In this document: piece by piece, positions 8,462-14,190 of the stretch
Layout of the letters: each line of letters opens with the position of its first letter
Numbering within the stretch: position 1 is the first letter of the stretch
Assembly: GCA_900642245.1 (NCBI GenBank)
Contig: CAAAJI010000224.1
Location: 65,889 to 80,078 of the forward strand
Direction of reading: 5' to 3'
Length of the DNA: 14,190 nt
DNA from: Fragilaria radians
Lineage: Eukaryota; Bacillariophyta; Fragilariophyceae; Fragilariales; Fragilariaceae
Notes under the pieces: model-generated
What the model saw: the letters and a program-made list of their open reading frames with translations, nothing else
What the model was told of the DNA's origin: nothing
Database searches by the model: none
Position numbers and translations under genes: made by a program

Positions 8462-9119
8462 TTGTCTCAATGATTCATAAACATTTTTTGGAGCAATTCG
8501 ATTGTACTGAGGAGACTTTTTGATAAAAAGAAACTCAATGAATTTTCTGCGAAATTCTCTAGGGAAGAGTTCACTTATTTATGAATTGCCATGAGGACTT
8601 TGACATCATGATAATATCCACGAAAACAGGTTCCTTAAGAGTATAAACCCTTTTTCAATCTTTTCAATGGGCTTGTCCAATTGTTAGATGTACTCAAGTT
8701 TCAACTATGACTTTCAATCGGATTACAAGCAAATGTTAGTCAGTAATAAATTTGGATGATAAAACAATGTTTTCCTCCATCCAAACATGTAAGTGAATCT
8801 TGTAGACAGTAAACGCCGTACAAACCCTGAATAGATGTGTAAATGAATCAAATATTCTAGTTCTCTAAAGTTGCTTTTCCTGTCAGTACGAAAGACTTCT
8901 AATGCATTACAAAAAAATGAAAATTATACAGATTGTAGCAATTCTTATAGCATTAAACACTTTTAAAATAAAGATTTATCTTTTTCTTTCTTTGGTATGG
9001 TACATACAGATTTCCAGAAACTTCTTGAGGTAAAATTTATGGAAAAGTGAGTGAACAAAATACTGAAGAAGGGCCGGTGTCATTCCTGCAATGATCTATT
9101 CTCGCAGTCTTTCCTGCAT
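8462..9119. repeat. Block A, copy 2 (truncated)
   Basis: Partner of 3227-4008, lacking about 120 bp that block A copies 1 and 3 share (around 3500-3620). It ends after TTTCCTGCAT, where the third block A begins. No gene is supported within it. Confidence 0.85.
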
Positions 9120-9734
9120 GAAAACCTCATTTGTAATGTCGATTGATCATGAGCATTTATTTGAAGCAACTTGAGACAAAACTCTATCAATTTTTTCTGC
9201 AAAAATCTCTAATTTGTGAACTGCTATGTGGATTTTGACATAAAACACAAAACGAGTATAAACCCTTTATTTAAATCTTTTCAATGGGCAGGTCTAATAG
9301 TAAGATGTACTCTGGACTTGATGACGTCTGCATAAACATACGTAAATTGAGACCTTGTATTCAATTCTTGTAATGAGTTGCAATGTAGCATGATTTGAAT
9401 CATGGCAACTTTGCCAAACTTGTTGTACTGATCCTGGAAGAATCGACAAGTACTCTCCAGTTACAAGCAAATTTTAGTCATCAGTAAAGTTAGATGATAA
9501 AACAATTTTTTCCGCCATCCAAACCTGTAATGGAATCTTGTAGACAGTAAAAGCCGTACAAACTCTGAATAGTACATCAAATATTCTAGTTCTCTAAAGT
9601 TTATTGTCATGTTAGTAAGGGAGATCTCCAATACAGTGCAAAGAAAATGAAAAATATATAACGCCTGGAAATTCTCATTACAGTAAACGCTTTTTGAAAA
9701 AGGATTCATGTTTTCATTCTTTGGTATTGTACAT
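9120..9734. repeat. Block A, copy 3, left part
   Basis: It begins GAAAACCTCATTTGTAATGTCG, matching copy 1 from 3229, and retains the TATTCAATTCTTGTAATGAG and TTGTACTGATCCTGG text lost from copy 2. It ends at GGTATTGTACAT, where copy 1 continues with ACAGATTTCC and this copy is interrupted by an insertion. No gene is supported. Confidence 0.85.
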
Positions 9735-10123
9735 CACAATTTACAACTAGTCATATTTTATTTTTAACAATCTTCAAATTGTGAAGTGTAATTGGAAAAG
9801 CTAGGAAATAAGGTTGCACGTAATCCTAGACCAAGGGTTCAATCACTTGACAAAATCCGTGATTTTATACTTGGCCTCAAATGTTTAACATACCACCACT
9901 GTGCATGAAACTAAGGAAAATATGACCCTTCTCACAATGTTGTTATATTTGCTTTTCGTATATGATCAATTTTCCCTTTTCCACGAATTCATCTTACTTG
10001 CAACTCGATGATTTCGTTCATTGTGCTTTCAGTGCACGTTCCGTAGGATTGTTGTTGTTTTTGCAAGGAAATGTGGCTTAGAATTTTAAAATTCCCAAGC
10101 TGGATTTTGTTTAAAAAGTACTT
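9735..10123. mobile_element. Insertion of about 389 bp in block A copy 3, type unknown
   Basis: Blocks A1 and A2 read GTACATACAGATTTCC continuously. Here GTACAT (9729-9734) and GTACTT (10118-10123) flank the extra sequence, a near-perfect 6-bp direct repeat that could be a target-site duplication. No terminal inverted repeats and no coding sequence are seen. It contains a perfect 14-bp palindrome, GAATTTTAAAATTC, at 10081-10094. It could be a small non-autonomous element, a solo LTR fragment or filler DNA; the mobile class is inference. Confidence 0.45.
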
Positions 10124-10315
10124 ACAGATTTCCAGAAACTAAAATTTATGGAAGAATGAGTGAACATTTTGCAGAGGAAGGCCAACGTCATTCCTGCAAT
10201 GATCCATACTCACAGTGTTTCCTGAATCACTGTAACGGCCAATACGTGGAATACTTGCGAAGCCTATGGATACGACGTCACACCGAGACAGAGAGGCGCA
10301 AAATTGGAGAGACAA
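10124..10315. repeat. Block A, copy 3, right part
   Basis: Matches 3898-4105 (CAGATTTCCAGAAAC at the left, AAAATTGGAGAGACAA at the right). It supplies the beginning of the open frame 10156-11019. Confidence 0.85.
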
Positions 10316-11019
10316 GAGTTAAGGATCAAATGGGAACCTTTCGCTTACGTAGTGTACTGTCCTACTTAATTATTCTTTTGGCGCGAGAGTCAATATCCGT
10401 AACGACAACAACATTCTTGTTCCCAGCATTCGATCCACCGAGCAAAATGATTGGGACAACGCCAATGATATCCTTAACGTCATCTTCTGTACCAAAGCGA
10501 AAGCATTTTGATGAAGAAGCTCAATATTATGCTGATGAGGAAGATTGTTGGAAGAAACCAAGAAATGAGCCATACGTGAAACAAAATGTACCAAACCAAG
10601 ATTATTCTTCCACAAATGGTTCCTTATGCGTCAATTATACACTGCATCAGGTTGGCGACTGTACCATGGGAGATTGTACCTCATCTACACATGCATTTCG
10701 ACCAAACTTATGTAGCGAACCAGAAACAAGCTTTTATTCCTTAATGGAATTCTATGACGACGAGCATGAGCAGGAGACAACAACAGCGAACATGACGGAC
10801 AATTCACAATTCCATTCAATCCTTGTTACACCTGAATCATCTCGAATTGAGAATAAAAGGAGTAATACGACAATTAGAGATAGTTGGAGTTTTTCTAATT
10901 CCAGAGAGCAACGACGACACCTTCACAAAACATCTACGGAAGCATTAAATGTGGTGGTGCATCAACTATGGCGAACTTCAAACGGTCGCCAGCATTTGAT
11001 GAAACAAATTTCACACTAA
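10156..11019 (+). CDS. Hypothetical protein (287 aa, or 229/190 aa from later starts)
   Basis: I do not recognise this protein. The open frame has three plausible starts: 10156 (287 aa), 10330 (229 aa) and 10447 (190 aa, good context GCAAAATG). The first ~53 codons lie in repeated block A, including RHSCND and a Cys-containing stretch, so the shorter products are quite possible. From 10330 the product would begin with a hydrophobic segment, SVLSYLIILLA, followed by a Thr run and FLFPAF, vaguely like a targeting signal. The remaining part is polar and acidic (KRKHFDEEAQYYADEEDCWKK, residues 111-131 in short blocks), Ser/Thr/Asn-rich and probably largely disordered, ending in HLMKQISH. No catalytic motif, repeat or coiled coil is seen. 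It converges on the glycosyltransferase gene. Coding status rests on frame length in AT-rich DNA. Confidence 0.5.
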   Translation: MSEHFAEEGQRHSCNDPYSQCFLNHCNGQYVEYLRSLWIRRHTETERRKIGETRVKDQMGTFRLRSVLSYLIILLARESISVTTTTFLFPAFDPPSKMIGTTPMISLTSSSVPKRKHFDEEAQYYADEEDCWKKPRNEPYVKQNVPNQDYSSTNGSLCVNYTLHQVGDCTMGDCTSSTHAFRPNLCSEPETSFYSLMEFYDDEHEQETTTANMTDNSQFHSILVTPESSRIENKRSNTTIRDSWSFSNSREQRRHLHKTSTEALNVVVHQLWRTSNGRQHLMKQISH

Positions 11020-11762
11020 TATCGCATGGCTTTTTGACAGTAGGAAGAGGAATTTATAAATGCTAATCAATATAATCATTGAACAACAAAGGAAAAGTAT
11101 ATTGTGCTATAGATAATTATTATGTGTTCGACATTTCTCAAAATCAGGAAATTCAAATATTGGGTCTCAACTTTCTATATGCATATAATAATCATGCACT
11201 CTTTTGCTTAGGTGAAGAAACATCGAAAGGGTTCCTCTTTTTGCCGCTCGCACATTTCCAAGTGCACAATGAAGATGACAAATTCTTTCATGGTATTCTA
11301 GATCACATCGTATAGAGGGCAGAAGCATGTGACTGAAAATATAATTCATCTATAGTCAATTAGGAAACGGAGGCTTGGATCCAAAGGAGTAACCATGAAA
11401 AAAATGCATCTAGTATTCTGTGTCAAACAGCGATAGGCAGTTTTGATATTTAGGATTGCAACTTTCTGAGATCCTCTGCAACTTCTGGATTGTTGCTTTC
11501 AGGGAGTTCAAATGCTGTATTTTTTTTGTGTTTGGCAGTCTATACTTAGCATGAATTGTCGAGCGTAGTCCATATGATCCAAGTTAATTCTAATTGGACC
11601 TTCAACTATGACTTCTATGTCTCGTAATACGTACCTTCATTTGCTCAATTACATTCAATTACTTCAAAGTTTTTGATTAACATTTAGCAAGTGCGGCTTA
11701 GGAAATCAAATATTTTTGTGATTCTGTTTCAAAATCAGATAAGTTTTCCGATAGACGCGTTA
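11020..11762. other. Convergent intergenic region
   Basis: It lies between the 3' ends of the plus-strand hypothetical gene and the minus-strand glycosyltransferase. A 78-codon plus-strand frame (11079-11315) is preceded by an intron-like string (GTAGGAAG at 11041, TGCTAATCA, then AACAAAG near 11092). However, the upstream frame already stops at 11019, so a splice does not extend it. I see nothing else here. Confidence 0.5.
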
Positions 11763-13691
11763 TCATGGAGATAAGCTGGAATGTAAAGAATCATTAGCCT
11801 TGCTGGTAGCTAAGCTGGAGTGTAACGAATAATTAGCCTTGCTGATAGCCAGCGAAACCTTCCAAGAATCGCAATAGTGTCGAATTTTCCGGAACTGACG
11901 TTTTATACAGGGATTAAACATTTTGGGAGATGTAAAGTGTAGGATACGAATGTCATCACTGGATGATATCGCTCCGGCTCGTATCGCAAGAATATTGGCA
12001 TTGAACATACTAGGGAGTTCCTCCCATTGTCTCTCATAAATTACATTCAACCAACCCTGCTCACTCAATTCTACTTCGTAAGCAATCATATTGCTATCAC
12101 GCAATTGGATCAATCGATCAAATTCTAATTTTTGAGGCTTTATGAGAAAGACACCCATATTGAATGTATCTACCCAACCATTTCGAGTCTGGTCCATAAT
12201 GAAATCACGAGCCACGGCAAGCTTTGTTCCATTGTTATTTTGGAAAGAAATCTGTCCTAGCAATAACTGATCAATAGGACCAAGGACCCAACAATCGGAA
12301 TCTAGATACAAGACTGATCTATATTGCGTCATCCTCCAAACATGTAGCTTGGTAAATTGATCCTTGTATCTTGGACTAGGTTCACGAGATTCCGGCGGGG
12401 GTATCCTATCGACAACGCAACGCTTCCAACCCACATGTTCTAACATCTTCCAGTAACTAAGAGGAATTGGCTGGGATGCAAGTTCCATATGGATCATATC
12501 AAATGCAATCGTAGGACTCGTATGTTGTCTTATGGACACACCCAGCATTATTGCAGCGTCAACAAAGTCTGATATTTGAGTCAAATCTCCAGTATTCATC
12601 GTCACAACTGCAACATGTTGGCTTTCCAGTTGTTGCTGATGGTGCGTGTGGTTGGATATAAAGTCCAAGTTTAGACAGGGCATGGATTGTTCAGCATAGA
12701 TTTGATCATACAATTGAATCCAAAGTTGACAAGAATATGTTTGATTGTATTTATGATATCCCCCTCTCTGTTGGATACACATTTGCCACGGGGGTAGTTC
12801 TTTCTTCCAATAAATGACAGAGTATGTAGTACTTATATTCATTGTTGTGACGCTTGGAATTATTGTTTCTGTTGGGACTGTGCTGTTCGTTTGATTTTGC
12901 CTCTCAAGATGGAGTAGGGAGTCGTAAGTTACCGCCAACATCACAACTGTACTTAAATCAGCTGAATGGTTGTGATAAATTTCATCCAAATGTCGTGATT
13001 CAGACGATAGTCGATGGAATTCGTCCTCATGTGGATGAAACATCCAAAGTTGATAATCCCACAATCCAAGGAATGGTAACTCATTCGAGGATGATTCAGA
13101 AGCAGGTAATGGTAGCGTCAACATCTCAAAGAGTTTTCTTTCATTCAATACCATGGAATGAGGTGAAATATACATGATACGGTCATATACAGTCATCCCC
13201 CAGAGAGAATACTGTAGTATTCTGCTAATGTTGTGTTCCAATTGACAATACTGACTCCAAACTGTATTCAATCGTATCCATTCCTCCTTAGAGACATGCT
13301 TTGTTCCAAAAAGGACTAGATCAAATGCTTGTGATATATTGGAAAGTGAAGCTCCCAAAACAAGAACGGATTGTAAATCATCCATAGTTTCTGGAAATAC
13401 AGTCCAAATTGAAGTAGTGAACGATGGAAAAAACTCAGGATTGATACAAAAATGACTTTGATTCAATTCATTCATACGATACTTTGTTTTCAAGATTATG
13501 GATGCCTTGAATTGTTCCGACGATTCAAGAAATGATTTTCGAGAAATGAACCATTCGTAGTAGTATAGAATGTACAGAATCAGCATCATACAGCCGCCGC
13601 CGCCACAGCCACCATAACTCCAACAAAATTTCCTTCTACTCGCATGCCAATTGCTACTAGCAAAGGAATCATAATACCATTGTTGATTCAT
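11763..13691 (-). CDS. GT8-family glycosyltransferase, type II membrane protein with degenerate N-terminal GT8-like domain (642 aa)
   Basis: Single open frame from ATG at 13691; the frame is open three codons further but begins there with TTG, so ATG is preferred. A cytosolic N-terminus with RRK (19-21) and a Gly/Cys-rich patch precede a short membrane segment at 34-49 (CMMLILYILYYYEWFI), then a luminal part with many N-x-S/T sites. The C-terminal domain (about 359-597) is a full GT8/glycogenin-like fold: DQFTKLHVWRMTQY, YLDSDCWVLGPIDQLL with DxD (D464, D466) for metal and UDP-sugar, FNMGVFLIKP (510-519), EQGWLNVIY (544-552) and HFTSPKMF (585-592). The N-terminal domain (about 93-227) looks like a second copy (VLVLGASL, VSKEEW, VYDRIMYISPHSMVL) in which the DxD position reads SPH, so it is probably inactive. 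It likely acts in the Golgi or ER; donor and acceptor cannot be told. Alternative: a stand-alone luminal recognition domain. Confidence 0.85.
   Translation of the reverse strand: MNQQWYYDSFASSNWHASRRKFCWSYGGCGGGGCMMLILYILYYYEWFISRKSFLESSEQFKASIILKTKYRMNELNQSHFCINPEFFPSFTTSIWTVFPETMDDLQSVLVLGASLSNISQAFDLVLFGTKHVSKEEWIRLNTVWSQYCQLEHNISRILQYSLWGMTVYDRIMYISPHSMVLNERKLFEMLTLPLPASESSSNELPFLGLWDYQLWMFHPHEDEFHRLSSESRHLDEIYHNHSADLSTVVMLAVTYDSLLHLERQNQTNSTVPTETIIPSVTTMNISTTYSVIYWKKELPPWQMCIQQRGGYHKYNQTYSCQLWIQLYDQIYAEQSMPCLNLDFISNHTHHQQQLESQHVAVVTMNTGDLTQISDFVDAAIMLGVSIRQHTSPTIAFDMIHMELASQPIPLSYWKMLEHVGWKRCVVDRIPPPESREPSPRYKDQFTKLHVWRMTQYRSVLYLDSDCWVLGPIDQLLLGQISFQNNNGTKLAVARDFIMDQTRNGWVDTFNMGVFLIKPQKLEFDRLIQLRDSNMIAYEVELSEQGWLNVIYERQWEELPSMFNANILAIRAGAISSSDDIRILHFTSPKMFNPCIKRQFRKIRHYCDSWKVSLAISKANYSLHSSLATSKANDSLHSSLSP
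11774..11851 (-). repeat. 39-bp tandem repeat at the 3' end of the glycosyltransferase gene
   Basis: Units 11774-11812 and 11813-11851 agree except for a few bases. They lie in frame and encode two 13-residue copies, SLA(I/T)SKAN(Y/D)SLHS, at the extreme C-terminus after the last GT8 motif. Both units carry N-x-S sites. The GT8 domain is complete without them, so they are a tail extension. Confidence 0.85.
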
Positions 13692-14190
13692 CCCCCTCAA
13701 TTAAAAAATTATACAATCCGAGACATTCATGATTTCCGAAAAATGTCAAATAGGATGAGAGTAAAGGGGGAGAAGAGAGAAACCTCGCAAAAGTGACAAA
13801 AGTGAAAATGAAGAAGTAATCACAACGTCGTGGATGAATCCCTGTGTAGAATTTGCATACGAAAACGTTTCTGACGACAATGTGTGCGCCCGCCCGCCGT
13901 TTCAATCGAAAAAAAAACTTGCAAGAGCTCTTGATGATTTTATCTGCCATGGAAAGAAAAGATGAAGAGATACTTGTCGCGTGTAGAGACATTCAGAATG
14001 AAATGGGGGGGGGGGGAGTATGGATGAGATGAAACATGTAATTCATATCATACAAATGTTTCAACGCTGGAAATGCAAATCTATATACATCATTTATGAA
14101 TACGGTAAAAAAAGAAAGGAATTCAAAAGCTTCCCCTCTAATTGGCTTTGGCTCTTTAGTATTGTTTGAGCATTTGTTTTCTCCAACCAT
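13692..14190. other. Upstream region of the glycosyltransferase gene, no gene supported
   Basis: TTGTATAATTTTTTAATTGAG immediately precedes the start on the minus strand, so the 5' leader may be short or the TATA-like text may be chance. Two minus-strand open frames (13669-13992 and 13993-14190) have no recognisable features. One overlaps the glycosyltransferase start in another frame, and the other starts exactly at the window edge. A 12-base G run lies at 14005-14016. Confidence 0.5.
14005..14016 (+). repeat. Poly-G tract (12 G)
   Basis: Twelve consecutive G on the plus strand, in otherwise AT-rich sequence. Length may be unreliable in sequencing or assembly. Confidence 0.95.

Larger units (their letters stand above)
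5194..9119. repeat. Segmental tandem duplication, copy 2 (part with a visible partner)
   Basis: This is the partner of 94-4008 in the same orientation. The copy ends abruptly at 9119, at the base equivalent to 4008, where a further block A begins. Shared parts include the gag relic, the ~200-bp repeat region, the complete DUF6824 gene with intron, the TATA region and block A. Substitution density is lowest in the gene and its proximal upstream region and higher, with many indels, in the flanks. Confidence 0.9.

Noticed and set aside
9830..9850. GGGTTCAATCAC, a possible tRNA T-loop
   Set aside because: The flanking bases do not pair into a T stem, and no acceptor or anticodon arm could be built around it.
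10370..10615. Minus-strand frame opposite the 10156-11019 gene
   Set aside because: No motif, and the plus-strand frame is much longer.
11031..11095. Intron-like string (GTAGGAAG, TGCTAATCA, AACAAAG) between the hypothetical gene and a downstream frame
   Set aside because: The upstream frame stops at 11019, before the donor, so splicing would not extend the protein.
12854..13177. Plus-strand frame of 107 codons within the glycosyltransferase gene
   Set aside because: It is antisense to the GT8 coding sequence and has no features of its own.
13669..14190. Two minus-strand frames (13669-13992, 13993-14190)
   Set aside because: One overlaps the glycosyltransferase start out of frame, the other begins at the window edge and passes through the poly-G tract as a proline run. 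No domain features.
1..14190. CRISPR arrays, bacterial operons, ribosomal RNA or complete LTR pairs
   Set aside because: None seen. No regularly spaced short repeats, no rRNA-like text, and no matching terminal repeats around the gag/pol relics.

Overview
The window looks like nuclear DNA of a diatom, probably a pennate one. It is AT-rich and eukaryotic, with short GT-AG introns. It carries two genes with the DUF6824 (NDVLCGRG...GN..FR) domain, which is expanded in diatoms, and decayed Copia-type gag/pol sequence of the kind common in diatom genomes. The species cannot be named from sequence alone.

Layout. Positions 1-9119 are two diverged tandem copies of a segment of at least 5 kb. Each copy holds, on the minus strand, a broken retrotransposon gag, about 1 kb of non-coding sequence with an internal ~200-bp repeat, and an intact two-exon DUF6824 gene (1798-2764 and 7007-7973). 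Each gene is followed by a conserved TATA-containing upstream region and a ~0.9-kb non-coding block called block A here. The gene region aligns without gaps at an offset of 5209 bp; elsewhere the offset shifts through indels. The gag of copy 1 runs off the left edge. The gag of copy 2 runs on into 4590-5200, where a zinc-knuckle/protease piece lies in inverted orientation.

A third, solitary block A starts at 9120, is split by a ~389-bp insertion (9735-10123), and ends at about 10315. Its right end forms the first ~53 codons of a plus-strand reading frame, 10156-11019, of unknown function.

The right third (11763-13691, minus) is a single-exon type II membrane glycosyltransferase. It has a complete C-terminal GT8 catalytic domain and an N-terminal GT8-like domain that has lost its DxD motif. 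The last 500 bases are non-coding as far as can be seen and include a 12-G run.

The genes do not form an obvious pathway. The DUF6824 pair are nuclear-type proteins of unknown function, the glycosyltransferase belongs in the secretory pathway, and the 10156 product is unassigned. The strongest biology is the recent tandem duplication of a DUF6824 gene with a retroelement relic beside each copy, and the tandem-domain glycosyltransferase.
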